A stretch of 64,000 bases of DNA from Spisula solida (Eukaryota > Mollusca > Bivalvia > Venerida > Mactridae), in contig OX365952.1 of the NCBI GenBank assembly GCA_947247005.1, forward strand, positions 2,750,501-2,814,500. The letters run 5' to 3'. This document shows, piece after piece, positions 12,290 through 25,329 of the stretch; within the stretch, counting starts at the first letter, position 1; each line of letters opens with the position of its first letter. Made by a program: the position numbers and the translations under genes. A model generated the notes under the pieces. The model was not told the DNA's origin. It saw only the letters and a list, made by a program, of their open reading frames with translations, and made no database searches.

Positions 12290-13369
12290 CTTTATAACAT
12301 GTACATATGAAATAATCACAGCTAACATTGGGTAAGCTTTTGTGTGTGGGTTGTTTTTTTTTAACAAATATTGTGAAGAAAGGGGGTGGAGGTGGGAAAA
12401 AACGTTATTATGTCCAAAATACAATCTAAAATTTAACAAACAACTGGATGACTCATTTAACTGCGCAATCCTTGGGAACCGGTTAGGAAGGTATAAAGAA
12501 CTGTGTGTCCGTAAAAGGACGGATCAACAGTTGTCCCCCTTTCCAAACATGACAGTGGCGTGTCCGTACCGCAATTTATACGGGACGGAACGCAAACATA
12601 TCCCTTATCGCTCATAAAAACAGCTGATACCATGGTATAGCTTATATTTATGAGCGGCCAGGGATAATATATAACAGACGCAATGTATGTTGTAACATGG
12701 TCATCTATGTTGAATGACTCAACATGAATGACCGGTTTAATTTTTTAAAATTAATATATATCATAATACCAATAAATGACAAAACACATGATCAAAACTT
12801 TATAACATGTACATATGAAATAATCACAGCTAAAATTGGGTAAGCTTTTGTGTGTGGGTTTATTTTAACAAATATTGTGGAGAAAGGGGATCGAGGTGGG
12901 AAAAAACGTTATAATGTCCAAAATACAATCTAAAATTTAACAAACAACTGGATGACTCATTTAACTGCGCAATTCTGTGGGAACCAGTTAGGAAGGTATA
13001 AAGAACTGTGTGTCCGTACCAGGACGGATCAACAGTTGTCCCCCTTTCCAAACATGACAGTGGCGTGTCCGTACCGCAATTTATACGGGACGGAACGCAA
13101 ACATATCCCTTATCGCTCATAAAAACAGCTGATACCATGGTATAGCTTATATTTATGAGCGGCCAGGGATAATATATATCAGACCCAATGTATGTTGTAA
13201 CATGGTCATCCATGTTGAATGACTCAACATGAATGACTGGTTTATTTTTTTAAATTAACATATATCATAATACCAATAAATGACAAAACACGTGATCAAA
13301 ACTTTATAACATGTACATATGAAATAATCACAGCTAAAATGTGGGGTTTTCGAAGGAAAATTGGCCAAC

Positions 13370-13406
13370 AGATAGGCATCCTGGAAATCTTCCAGGATGC
13401 CTATCT
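13370..13406. repeat. Perfect 17-bp hairpin with 3-nt loop
   Basis: Stems 13370-13386 and 13390-13406 (AGATAGGCATCCTGGAA and complement) are perfectly paired around the loop ATC. They are bracketed by TGTGGGG (13340-13346) and CCCCACA (13407-13413). It sits at the right end of the copy-B-specific insert and may mark an element end. Confidence 0.85.
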
Positions 13407-14411
13407 CCCCACATAGTTTTACAGTGCACGCTTTCTGCGTCCGCTGATTTGATCTAGTTGTCCAATAGACGTGTCAAGGTAACTTTTCAGTCGACAAGAT
13501 GCTTGTTCACGTATACATACAACGTCATAGATAACCTCTTAAACCTATTAAAGAATGGTAGCGAAAACTAAGTGATCACACATATTTATACGTGTATCGC
13601 ATCGCTGTGAACAGCCATTGACGTCACAAATACAAAATTTATTGCAAAAGTCTCGTATTCGTCTATCACACGATGTACAAGTATTCCAGCAACCCAATCA
13701 ACTATCAGTATTATATTTAACTAGCTGGTAACACCTGTATACAGTTTTATTGATGACAATTTCATTCAGGATGACAGTTGCCTCCAATGTGTGCCAAACA
13801 TGCACATGCATGCATATCAAATAATAGTAATAAACATGTGTCGAACTTGTCCCAAATGTAGCTAACGATAATAACGTCGGTTGTACATACTCTACTGATA
13901 TGTATGATGTTTGTTCTTTACTTCAAACGATACCAAACAACGCTTCAAATACCCCAAGTATAGTCCTTATCTAACCGGGCACGTAAAAGAATTAATCAGT
14001 CCATTAGAATAGGTAATAGTATCGCACCGTACTCCTTGTATCATACAATTGCCACTTACCTCGAAATTGGAGGTCATTGACTAATGCAGGGACAACCCTG
14101 TTGACCGCACACTCACGAATGCTATAGTCGAAAGCAACCAACAAATAACCCCAGGATGTTATCATCCAGTATTTTCATATCGATCTTGGTAAGAGTTTGT
14201 GAGTAGGTTAATAGTATTACATGTCGCATATACTGTATATACCTACTAGTGGTACGAACAACTTCTAAATCACCTTGTTGTCTGACTAAGTATTACGAAA
14301 GATTGTTTACTTGCTTAATATTTATATTCTCGTGCGAAAATATATAATTATATTAAATGGTATATTCTTAATAATATCATTCTGTCCATTTAAACCAAAT
14401 ATAGATAATTA

Positions 14412-14475
14412 CGTGGGCTGATCCAAAAGTAATGTCACAATGGGGGCAGTGACATTACTTTTGGATCTACCCACG
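14412..14475. mobile_element. Deleted mariner-like element, 64-bp TIR remnant, copy B
   Basis: Both termini of the element seen at 6132-7173 remain, with their flanking TA (14410-14411, 14476-14477), but the interior is gone. The breakpoint corresponds to loss of about 6159-7136 of copy A and falls at a shared CAC. This is the pattern of microhomology-mediated internal deletion, for example aborted gap repair after excision. Confidence 0.85.
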
Positions 14476-14950
14476 TAGGTATCTTATTTGATGTGCAACC
14501 TGTCAAAGATAGAGGGTAGTAATGATACTGCCACTCCGAATGGAATCCCGCTGATCTTACGTCAAACATTTGGTTTATAACGTCATATTACTTAAAACCT
14601 TGCACTATACCTTATTCATTAGACAAATGACATTTAAGTTCAATCGGCTGATTTTCTATATTCTTAGTAAGACAAAAATATCAAGTTTTAACGTAAACAA
14701 AACGTGACTTTTGTCATTCTTCTCTTTTAAGTAAACAAAACTATTCTGACACAAACTATGATGGAAAAAACACAAGGTTACCGAACTCTTTTTCCGAGTA
14801 AAAAACCCTGTTTGAAGAGTACTTGATTTATTTTTCTAATAACATAGAAATAAGTAGATCATCCCACTTGTATGAATTGTTTTAAACTTGTAAAAAGTGA
14901 CATATTAATGAATCTTTGAACGTAACATTGCTAAGTATGGTTCATGTATA

Positions 14951-15968
14951 CGTGGTACGTTCAAAAATAAACAGGACTATTGTCACAAAACGTACATGGT
15001 TAAACGAAATAAATCAAACTATACACCATCATCAATCGGAATCCTGTTTCTACATACTGTAAAAATATCAACTAAAACAAATACGTGGTCCGAGGGTTAC
15101 AGGTGACTAAACAAGGTCACCAAAGCTGACCCGGCGCAAAAAACGACGTCGCGCTATTTTACACGGCGTTAGTGCTTCGCATAGGGCTACGAAATACGAC
15201 GCTTATAGTGATGTAGGGTGATGAATACATTCAAGTACCACAATGAGTCACACAAGTAAAGCGTTGGTGAGAATCGCATGTATTTTTCCGGATCTTACAT
15301 CGAATATTCGGGCGAGAATCCGTACCATGAAACGTTGGTTTTTTAAAATGTCTCGGTAACTGACGTCATGCACAGACGTTCTTATGATTTCCTATTACTT
15401 CCCTGTCTCACAAAGCTGAACAGTTATTATTGAAGCATTTGAGCCATTCTAAAACAGCTAAACGACTCACACAACTGTTTCTAAAATGTAGTTACGATAA
15501 TTTTATACGATTCAAAGGACTTTATCATCTTGCTGTTGACAGAATTTGGTGTTTGTCCGTTTTTCCTTACGTTCTGGTGACGTCACTTTTGCGTCACGAA
15601 GTTGTCACCCTTGGAGTTCAACTTTTGTTTATATCAATACCTAACGTCCAAATGTCGTCTTTTTGCAGACATCGTCCAACATGTTACATGTAATGTCATG
15701 GCGAAGTTTGAAAACCAACGATATGATAGTTTTAAAGATACACCCCATTACATAGTCGCCATTTATGGTATTTGGTGGGCTGCGCCGGCTGTGTGTTACC
15801 GTGGTATCACAATTGACTATTATGAGAGGACGTGATAGTGTAACTCGATCAATCAGATATTGGATGTTCGCAATTTAATTCCGATTCCATATTATGTAAT
15901 GATATTTGTATAATATCGAAAACTGTACCCGTGAGAGTCAACTCCTGTTTGTTTTTGAACGTCACACG
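14951..15968. mobile_element. Mariner-like TIR element 2, copy B (1018 bp)
   Basis: Terminal repeats 14951-14978 and 15941-15968 with flanking TA (14949-14950, 15969-15970). This is the longer form; the copy A homologue lacks 15579-15727. Frames at 15430-15693 and 15602-15835 show no transposase motif, so it appears non-autonomous. Confidence 0.85.
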
Positions 15969-17360
15969 TATATACTTATCATCCACGTATTCTGTTCGAA
16001 TGGTATAACTGTAGATTCATGAATACCAAAGAAGCAACATTATTATAAAGAGGTAACCTCACAGCGACAGTTGTTGTTTGAGTTGTTTGCGTTCAAATGA
16101 GACAGTCATAAGTACGTGGTCATAAGATTGACTAAGGACCTCCGGCATTTAGGGAAGAGACAGAAACTGTATGCGATACAAGGAATCCGGTGCGCTACCC
16201 TAGCGCTTTCCGAATAGACACTTGATTACCTATAAGTTCATCTCTAGCGACTACGAATGATAGAGTGTATGGTAAAATTGTACAGATGTTTTTTCCCAGT
16301 AATTGACATGTCCATCATATTTATCAGTATAACAGACGTGGGTGCACTTCCTGTTGTGCTGTCACACATTACGAACGGAAACATCAATATTGCTGAACGT
16401 CTTTCAACTGAATTGCCGTCTTGAATCTTAATAAATATAATGACCTATTATTCATAACATGAACGATGTTCTGTAGAATAAAATGACTTGATTTAAATAA
16501 TGAGATAATTGACACATTCAAAAGATAAAATTGTAATGCAAGCTGCTTTGCGTATCGCACTGTTTTTGTTATCAAATTAATGTTGATAAATAATTTGATT
16601 AAATATATATCTTACTTCGTAAGAAACAGGATTGTCAAAAACTTTCGACACCTTGCCTTCTAAAACCTGCTTTGTACCCCCCCCCCCTCTCTCTATATAT
16701 TTTCTCTCGCTCTTCCACTTTCCCTCTCTCGCGTGTTTCATGGCAGTTCCCTGTGAACACTCTGTTTATTTTGTCTACATCATCTAGTCTAATCTCAGAC
16801 CATTCATTGGCAAGGTCATGAAAAGTCAGTGTAGCATAATGCAGACAGATGACTTTGGCAAATAAACATATTATTTTGCGAAATTTAGTATTATGACCGC
16901 GTAATAAAATGGTATACGATATTGTAGACGATCTTTGTGGCATCTAATTGGTTGAAAGTTATGGACTTCTTGTCTCTCTCACGAAACCAATTCTTTGCCT
17001 AGTGTACAGTTAAAACAATGTCAGACTTATCTACAACACCGACCTTTTATTGCACTTAATTTATGCATAACATGATTACAACACGTTTCTAGGACTAACA
17101 GCCTGCTTACTGAGCAGAAATCATTTTATGGTCCTAAATGGCAAAATATATCCATCCAATCATCAAAGAGAAAAGTCTGAACAAACGTCAAATACAAACC
17201 AAAGCAAGTTTTTATTGTACTTCGTGCACTTTTAGTTTCTGATACATTCTGTACGACAGTCGTTTGATCTAGTATAATATAGTTAGCACGCAGGTCTTTT
17301 AAAAGTTCGCATTGTTTGTTCGTTATCGTTTCATTTAATTAAAGCAAATGAATAATAACA

Positions 17361-17402
17361 AATCTGACAGGGAAAGGTAACATTCAACAGAAGCAGCAGC
17401 TC
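17361..17402 (-). repeat. Family R terminal fragment in copy B
   Basis: Counterpart of 10219-10262, with about 17 bp lost directly after GCAGCAGCT compared with copy A. Confidence 0.5.
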
Positions 17403-18505
17403 GATTACACAAAACCTGTCTGAACTTTGGTTTGGTCTACTTTGTGTCGTAATCTGCTTACATAACCTTATTATGTTATTAAAACGTCTGCCTTTGTTTA
17501 ATCAACTGTATTACTAGTTTATTATCAATGGTATGAATGAACTGCATTGCCAGAGGAACACGGGCTTTTTTACTACCTTTTTCATTATTGCACTTCATTA
17601 GTGCCGAGGCAACACATTAAAAACATTACAGTCCATAGACATTTATATTGTTTCACCGGAAGTTCATGACGTTTTAAAAGCAGTCTGACGATCTTGTGGG
17701 ATTATACAGCTTCATTTACCACTTCTTATTGAAATAAGTTCTCCAGACAAAGTTATATCCGATTACTTTAATGCTATTGAATGTTATCTCTGACGCGTTA
17801 TTCAACTAGGTTGAATTCGTACAATCCTAGTATTAGACCGTTATAGAACTTCTCAAACGCAGTTTCTGGCAAATTATAAGTGTCTAAATCTGAAATATAC
17901 ACTTCAGACGCATTTTACTTCATTGAAGTTTTTCATTCAATAAAATGAATTTGTCTATTTGAGGAATTGTTTATATTAAGCTTTGTTAAGAAGCACCATT
18001 GGTACCAAATAAATCTAGGTATGCAACAATACGTGGGCATTATGTTGTTTTTGTTTTTAAGTAAACGGTGGTGCATGTTGAGTCAAATTTTCTAGAATTG
18101 ATTACTGACCAGGAAACTGTTTGATCAAAGCACTTAGGGAAATAGTAAACTTGCGTCCAAATTTTAATTCTCTACATTTCTTTAAAAACTACAAATTGTG
18201 GTAAAGGGATCTAAAATATCAACAATGATTCAGTTAATGAACACCAACACGTACAATACAACATCTGTCTGCAATTTGTAGTTGTAAAAGCAATAACATG
18301 AAATAAAATTTGAGCGTAAGTTTTAAGATTTCCGTAATTGTCTTGATAAAACAGTACCCGTGTCTACATTTTACTTCGGCAGGTAACTGAAAATATATCG
18401 AGGGTCTGGAGAACATGTTCATATAAAAATGTCATCTACCAAAGATGGATGTCTAGCTGACATCTTTAGAACGCTCGACCTATCATGCTAGTTCAGCGAA
18501 CAATT

Positions 18506-19685
18506 TTTTGAGAACGGTCTGTCAAGAACACTTGCACAGTTTACACAAATATAACTCTAACGGGAAAAGTAAAACTGTCTGGTTTTGCCCATTACGTCAA
18601 CTGAACACTGAATTTATTTGAAAGAAACCAACACAGGCTAGTGATAGTCTCTCAGAAACAATGTAGTAGCTCAAGATTATCAAGACACGTCGAATGATCA
18701 CATATCATACATTCAAGTCAAACAGTTACTGGTGATATTAACATACGTCACATTCAACGTTTTGCATATTTTGGAAACTGTCTGGTTTTTTATGACTCAT
18801 ATACTTATGCTATGAAAAAGTCCTATTATTTCTGGATCGTTAAGATTACGTTCATTCTGTTTATCTCTTTACTATGAACAATTATGCTTGACCCAGCTCA
18901 CGGATTGACCTTAAAATGGTTGTAAGTAATTATTTTTACATTATCTAAACTAAAGTATTAGTTTTGCATTATGCTAATATTTGTAATGTGCAAAACCTGT
19001 ATGCAAATGAATTAAGCAAATCATTTACAATATTTAAAACATTTGTGAAGATAATATAGACGAGTGTTATTGATTTTGGTGGAATTTCTAACGCCGCCCA
19101 CATTTCAATGTTAATATAAGTGTAAAAGTGTACTTATATTCTGATGGTCGAGAGTCTTGTCCGCCGTTTTAAGATGAATATTTAAAAGTTTCTGGAAAGG
19201 AAAATCACCTAACACCCTAATCACCCCTTGTAATTAGAGTGGTTGATAATCACAGGGTTTTCGGTGTATGTTTTTGTCTCTGACAATTAATACGAAAGTT
19301 ATAAACAACAATGAAATGAAAGCTTGTCGAACATACATTGACCGAATCACGCCGCATTATACATGTATGGGTTGCGCCGCATGCGCATTCTTTTGATTAG
19401 TCAATCACAGGTATTATTCATCATTTGCTGATAAGTATACTTTCCATCCCTGATTTCTATAAATATACATATGATGGTAACTACTAAAATACACGACCAT
19501 CTGGCGCCACGAAGAAAATAAATAGCAAGGTACACGGGTTACTGGGAAACCCCTCTCAAAGGAATTGAACGGGTACCAGTCAGAATTTAACTTAGAACCA
19601 CAATGTGCCATGAAGTTTTCGTTCGAATTCTAGAAGAATAACATCATGTATTCAAACCATTTCACGTTTTGAATAGATTGTAAAA
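18506..19685. other. Unassigned AT-rich DNA after the duplication
   Basis: I see no gene, RNA or repeat I can name. A 65-codon minus-strand frame (19414-19611) has no recognisable domain. Confidence 0.45.
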
Positions 19686-19735
19686 ACACGGACAGTGAAG
19701 ACTGCACTGAACTTAAACAGCCGATCACGTCCGTC
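19686..19735 (-). repeat. Family R terminal fragment
   Basis: CGGACAGTGAAGACTGCACT followed by GAACTTAAACAGCCGATCACG matches the complement of the family R end with several substitutions. Confidence 0.5.
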
Positions 19736-20331
19736 AGATACAATGTAGTCAGCTGATCGGTTCGAGTAAATATACGTATGAGGGGATACACTGAAGAGGT
19801 TTCCTTCCTGGTGTGTTGCTTTGTGGCCAGCTTTGATGTTCGAACAGAATTATATCACTGTCTAACACGCAATGAAAACGAGGATGAACATACATTATGC
19901 AGTTTCGCGAAGCTTATATTTTGGTAGTAACTCAATTCAATTATTGCATGTATAGAAGGTCATTCAAACTTGGTAATGTGTTCAGAAATAGATCTTAGGT
20001 TGCATAAACAACAGTCTGGTGATCTGACATAATGTTTCGTAACATGAGATAAGTCAGCGTTAGACAAATAGTTTTAATCACCAATTCTTGCGTTTAAGGA
20101 TGATGAGGTTAGTTAGGTTATTCAGAACTGCCTAGTGCTTATCTTTCTTATAATACAAATAAAATTGACGAGAATACTTTTAGTGATAGACGTTTGCAAC
20201 ATAAAAGTTATTTCCACCACTTAAACAATATGAGATATGCGCTTTTTACTTTCGTTATTATTGTTGTTGTACCTTGTTTATAGTATGGATTGGTGCAGCG
20301 ATTTCTTACAGGTCCAGGCACTGTTCATACT

Positions 20332-20510
20332 AAGGGATTTGACAGGATAAACATATCTACCACATCTGTACTATGAATATCTAAGACAGGGATCTGAGTT
20401 TATGACTGGCCCTCATATACCCAACTCAACATTATGTCCAATATTTTAAACCTGTCTTAGATGTTCATAGTATAGATGTGATAGATATTTATATCGTGTC
20501 GAATCCCTTT
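20332..20510. mobile_element. Inverted-repeat element, 179 bp
   Basis: Arms 20332-20390 and 20451-20510 are reverse complements at roughly 85 percent by eye (AAGGGATTTGACAGGATAAA opposed to TATCGTGTCGAATCCCTTT), with a 60-nt centre. No coding capacity. A short MITE or fold-back is the likeliest reading. Confidence 0.7.
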
Positions 20511-20734
20511 GTATTCATATAGCTGTATGTTAGCATGTTAATGCATGACAGTTAAAGTTTTAATGTGCATAAGGTCGATATAGCAGAGCTATCTCCTGGG
20601 TTGGATTTCATCTTTGGTCTTTGTGACGTACCTCGTCGGTTACATGCGTACATTATTGGCAACGCGACTGACTAGCTGGGTCTTACGGCCCTACTTTGCA
20701 ACTGAAACTAGAGCATTCAGCATATTATGTAAAA

Positions 20735-21750
20735 TTTCGACTATTGGCAGTGTATGGGTAGTTCGACTACAGTCGCTATCGGCAGTGTATGGGTAGTTCG
20801 ACTACAGTCGCTATCGGCAGTGTATGGGTAGTTCGACTATAGTCGCTATCGGCAGTGTATGGGTAGTTCGACTATAGTCGCTATCGGCAGTGTATGGGTA
20901 GTTCGACTATAGTCGCTATCGCCAGTGTATGGGTAGTTTGACTATAGTCGCTATCGGCAGTGTATGGGTAGTTCGACTATAGTCGCTATCGGCAGTGTAT
21001 GGGTAGTTCGACTACAGTCGCTATCGGCAGTGTATGGGTAATTCGACTATAGTCGCTATCGGCAGTGTATGGGTAGTTCGACTATAGTCGCTATCGGCAG
21101 TGTATGGGTAGTTCGACTAAAGTCGCTATCGGCAGTGTATGGGTAATTCGACTATAGTCGCTAGTTCGACTATAGTCGCTATCGCCAGTGTATGGGTAGT
21201 TTGACTATAGTCGCTATCGGCAGTGTATGGGTAGTTCGACTATAGTCGCTATCGGCAGTGTATGGGTAGTTCGACTACAGTCGCTATCGGCAGTGTATGG
21301 GTAATTCGACTAAAGTCGCTATCGGCAGTGTATGGGTAATTCGACTATAGTCGCTATCGGCAGTGTAAGGGTAGTTCGACTATAGTCGTTATCGGCAGTG
21401 TATGGGTAGTTCGACTATAGTCGCTATCGGCAGTGTATGGGTAGTTCGACTATAGTCGCTATCGGCAGTGTATGGGTAGTTCGACTATAGTCGCTTTCGG
21501 CAGTGTATGGGTAGTTCGACTATAGTCGCTATCGGCAGTGTATGGGTAGTTCGACTATAGTCGCTATCGGCAGTGTATGGGTAGTTCGACTAAAATCGCT
21601 ATCGGCAGTGTATGGGTAATTCGACTATAGTCGCTATCGGCAGTGTATGGGTAGTTCGACTAAAGTCGCTATCGGCAGTGTATGGGTAATTCGACTATAG
21701 TCGCTATCGACAGTGTATGGGTAATTCTTCTATAGTCGCTATCGGCAGTG
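20735..21750. repeat. 35-bp minisatellite, about 29 units
   Basis: The unit reads CTATCGGCAGTGTATGGGTA then GTTCGACTATAGTCG and contains the perfect 12-bp palindrome CGACTATAGTCG. The period is constant at 35 bp except for one 18-bp truncated unit near 21162-21179. Variant units (GCCAG for GGCAG, TTTGAC for TTCGAC, AATTC for AGTTC) recur in the same order 263 bp apart. There are no spacers, so this is not CRISPR. Confidence 0.95.
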
Positions 21751-21764
21751 AGTAAGAACATTCA

Positions 21765-21990
21765 ACTTGTAACAGCTGAAACAAGGTTTTTCGGCTTTTT
21801 TACAGCTAGGACTTCGACTTTCGACTTTTTGACGACAATGGCTTCATCTTTTGGAGGTTGGGTTTGTTTTCATGTCCATTAGTGTGTTTGGCATGTGCAT
21901 TACAGTTGTCGTCTGTGTTGTATTTAAAAATAAAATAAAAATCGGACAGGGAAAGTAGCTAGCTAACCCAACATCCGAGCAAAGAAAATT
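21765..21990. repeat. Family R fragments after the minisatellite
   Basis: 21765-21850 (CAGCTGAAACAAGG, TTACAGCTAGGACTT) resembles the family R body in plus orientation. 21938-21990 (AAAATCGGACAGGGAAAG) is a terminal fragment in minus orientation. The two are separate truncated pieces. Confidence 0.45.
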
Positions 21991-24240
21991 TAGGAGTCAA
22001 CCGATCCTGTATAAATGTATCGTTGTAGGTGTATAAAAATAACCACCATTAAAAAGGAATGCAAGGCATAATGCTGAATAATAGGTGGAAATATAAAATG
22101 GGACATTTAACAGTTTAAAAGCGTTACAGAAGAATCTTATGTACATGAATGTAGATGTCAAGTAGAACGCAATATACGGAGGCACGGTCATTCATGAATA
22201 GTTACAAAGGCAAAACGGTTAACACCATATCATGGAAATCGAGTTTTAATTTCAATGAAAGTTTAATAAACAACCAGAGATATGTAGTGACGATTCCAGC
22301 TATTGTAATGGAGGTCGCCTCTATTATTATTTATAGCATGACCAATTATCTGGCGACCAGAATTACTCGGACACGGAGGTCCGTTCTGTTAACTAAATAT
22401 ATTCAAACAGGGGTGGCCAGATTATTCAGTCAGATAACAGGCGATCTAATCTATTTTTTACTCGAACTGTTCAACAGCTTTCGACTTTTAAGTGTCCAAA
22501 CAACATTTCCTTACAACTGTATGTAAAATATTTAACTTGGTTTTATCTAGATGGTATTTTTCTCATTCACTGCATTTTGTTGATGTTCATTTTGCTTAAT
22601 TCGACCAATTTATGCATACATGTAGCAAACCACGTTCAGCGGGCCAAAATATGGTCATACAAGACATGTAGTTGTTTAATCGACACCACCTGATCAAATT
22701 GTATCAAAAATTAACTGCATTAATTGATATGCGGCATATCCTGTGTATGCATACATTATAATCACGATAGCATCACAATTATATTAATGACCGAATGTTG
22801 TGGAATTGAATTCGATCACAACAAGATACCACCATGATAACCACAACTCGGTACCAATAACAACCCTTAAAAAGCAAGATAAGATAAGGACCGTGGTTAA
22901 AGCCGGTTCTCTTGTACGTTCAAGAAAGCATTCAATATATAGTGCATCATAAAACACCATAGAAGGAAAGACTATTTAGTATTAGGTTATGCAAACGATT
23001 GCAAGCACTATCAATCTGTATTGTCAATACGTCTAGCAATAATATAATGTCAATAACATCGACTTTAACAAGCTGACATACTTACAAACTATATACGAAG
23101 ATTATATCTGGTATTAGTTGGTATTGTAAATTATTTGTCATTTCAACTGTTGTTATTCATAACGCATTGGTCTTTCTTAAAAAAACACGTTTCAGACTGA
23201 GCTATTTATTTGACAACAGGACATGCGGCTTAGTGAAATTTACGTCTGTGTTTTGCAAAACTAAATATAAAGAATTCCATAAACAGAATAAACTTGTTTT
23301 ATTCAATTTAATAATGCAATTCTCACGCGGATATGTCAGCTTGAGAAACTGATATATTGTCATAACTGCTTTTGAAAATAGTATAGTTGTCTCATTGTTA
23401 ACATGATTGTTGCATAACACGCCAGATATAACATAGAAAAAGAATGATCCAATCGGATATTACTTGTCTGGAAAAATATTATTCAATAAGTTAAAGTTAC
23501 AGAAGCAATACAGTCGTACAATGTATTATGTTCTGTTTCTGTAGGATGGCACACCTACATGTAAGAAGTTTGTTTCTAATGTGTAAAAATATAAGTGTCT
23601 GTGACAATGTCATGACAAGATTTTATAAGACCTCTTCCAGTGAACAATCAGACATATGTCGTCAAGGTATTTTTTATTCTGATTGCCAGTTAATTGTGGC
23701 CCACTATTGATATTTCTTCAACAACATCAACAATTCTGGAGTTGTACTATTTAACAATGAATGTGCTGAAAAAATAACAAAACTTATCATTAAACTGTCA
23801 TCAATTATGAATATAATGTATCTCGTCACTATTCATTTTAAAAGTTGTACAGTGTTTATAGAGCACTGTTATTCTAAGAATTAAGAGTGTTATATATATT
23901 TGACGTAAACCCATAAACTATTCATGACTTGATTACTAGACTAATACAATACAGTACAGTTAGTCCAACAGTACTGACTATGCAATCGTCTCCCAACTGC
24001 TTCACAAGTTTAATAGCAGTCTACCGGACATAACAATCGAACTTCTCATGAGACATGTTAGTACTTTTAAAAGTTTAGTTTGGAATAACAAACACCATGG
24101 TCTTGAATTCTAACCGCACATCAAAATTTAAGTTTGTCATATTTTCAGAACTCACTTTCAATAAAAACTGAACGAATCGGCGCAATGCATTGTTATCTTA
24201 TGCGCTAAAAAAAAGAAATATCAACTCATCCATAAGGGGA
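21991..24240. other. Unassigned DNA, 2.2 kb
   Basis: A 123-codon plus frame (22155-22526) is the longest non-repeat frame nearby. It begins at a possible ATG but has no recognised domain, splice context or poly(A) signal, so I do not call it a gene. No RNA gene or tandem repeat is visible. Confidence 0.4.
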
Positions 24241-24348
24241 GAGTTCCGTTACAGTTTGATGTCGCCATGAATCGACTCGCAAACACGCTCGTTAACTTTT
24301 CCTCTTGCGTCGCTGGGTACCATAAATGTAAATAGTCCTTTATTAAAG

Positions 24349-24591
24349 TTAACTGATAATACAAAATACTCGGAATCCAGATATAAATAGTTCAACAGTT
24401 TTGTATATGCTAGGACAAATACGATAACATGGTTTTAGGTATGTAATTCTTAAGCCTTTATAAAGTACACATTGAAACAGGAAGTGATATGCGTCTCCAA
24501 GTTTCTTGCACATATGACATAAACGTTCGTCAATTAGTATGCTCTGTTGTTTCCATCTGCCTTTCTCAATATTGAGTATGTGTGATGCCAC
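24349..24591 (-). pseudogene. LINE reverse transcriptase C-terminal fragment
   Basis: The 80-residue frame has the arrangement seen after the RT domain in many CR1/jockey-type non-LTR retrotransposons. A SH-x-LNIEKGRW segment (residues about 3-13) is followed by ER-x-C-x-x-C (about 23-28), a D-x-YHFLFQC stretch (about 32-41) and a basic/aromatic tail with K-x-VEL. The RT catalytic region is absent upstream, where the sequence passes into another repeat, so this is a 5'-truncated dead copy. Identification is by remembered family pattern. Confidence 0.7.
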
Positions 24592-24629
24592 ACAATTACT
24601 TAAGTTTTTTCTTTATTAACTTTTACTTT

Positions 24630-24751
24630 CCAACGACTACATGTGTGAAGAGACGACACCTGGGATTGAAAGTGGGGTCAAGGTCACCATTATTAAAAAT
24701 AAGAAAAACGTTTCCCTTCATAATTTGTCTAAGCAATGAAATATCAGTGTA
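24630..24751 (+). repeat. Dispersed repeat, left part, interrupted at 24751
   Basis: GTGTGAAGAGACGACACCTG, GGGATTGAAAGTGGGGTCAAGGTCACC and an AATGAAATATCAG stretch belong to a repeat also seen at 31268-31590 in the same orientation. The 5.4-kb element 24752-30199 lies between them. Confidence 0.55.
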
Positions 24752-25329
24752 GTCCGGCAGATAAACGGCAATTTTTAGGGTAACCGTGCAATGTCTTCTA
24801 TACAAAATGTTTTTGCATTTTCGTGTTCTCTGGACTATACTGTAACAGAATCCGGATGATGCCACCTTGTCATCATTGAGCAATTCTCACAATGAGGCCC
24901 CAAAGGGGTACATGTTTTTTCTCGAATAAATCACTATATATACATTACTATTCAATCAAATGTGAATTAAAACACATTAAATGCAATTCTAGTTTGTTTG
25001 ATAATGCGTAACATTGATTTATACAAACTTTGTAATAATAAAATGTGGAAATGAGGAAATGAGGCCCCATTTGCGGTTTAAGCCTAGCATGAGGCCCGGT
25101 ATTACACAAAACTATTAATTAAATAAATAAATGAAAACATGTAAAGTAAATATGTCTTTATAGTATAATTGGAAAAAATACAAAAATATTTGGCCACTGT
25201 GCCTTTTGTTAAACTTTATTAATTTTGTATGTGCCATTCTGCAATTGCGTTGTCCAGCACAAGGCTGCTTCGTATCCTTCAAAATTGCATATACTCAGTG
25301 TCTGTTGTGGATTGTCCTTGTGGTGTATG

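Larger units (their letters stand above)
12018..13412. repeat. Three-unit tandem array inserted in copy B
   Basis: Units begin at 12018, 12649 and 13151 (ATTTATGAGCGGCCAGGGAT). The middle unit is 502 bp, the first is longer because of a nested family R copy, and the third is cut off near 13340. Each unit holds the dyad CATGTTGAATGACTCAACATG-like sequence. The insert ends in a strong hairpin flanked by TGTGGGG and CCCCACA. Copy A has none of this at the equivalent point (about 5040), so it was gained by B or lost by A after duplication. Confidence 0.8.
11401..18505. repeat. Tandem segmental duplication, copy B (7.1 kb)
   Basis: Begins at GTTTAAAAGA directly after copy A and ends at CAGCGAACAATT, after which the sequence is unique. 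Relative to A it gains about 75 bp (11625-11700), a 1.4-kb tandem-repeat insert (12018-13412) and 149 bp (15579-15727). It lacks 978 bp inside the first mariner-like element and about 309 bp near 14868. The direct A-B abutment with no intervening sequence indicates a simple head-to-tail duplication. Confidence 0.9.

Noticed and set aside
20735..21750. CRISPR array
   Set aside because: Units are contiguous with no unique spacers, in a eukaryotic-type sequence without cas genes; it is a minisatellite.
22155..22526. 123-codon plus-strand frame as a gene
   Set aside because: No recognised domain, start context, intron signals or poly(A) signal; length is within chance for this much AT-rich DNA.
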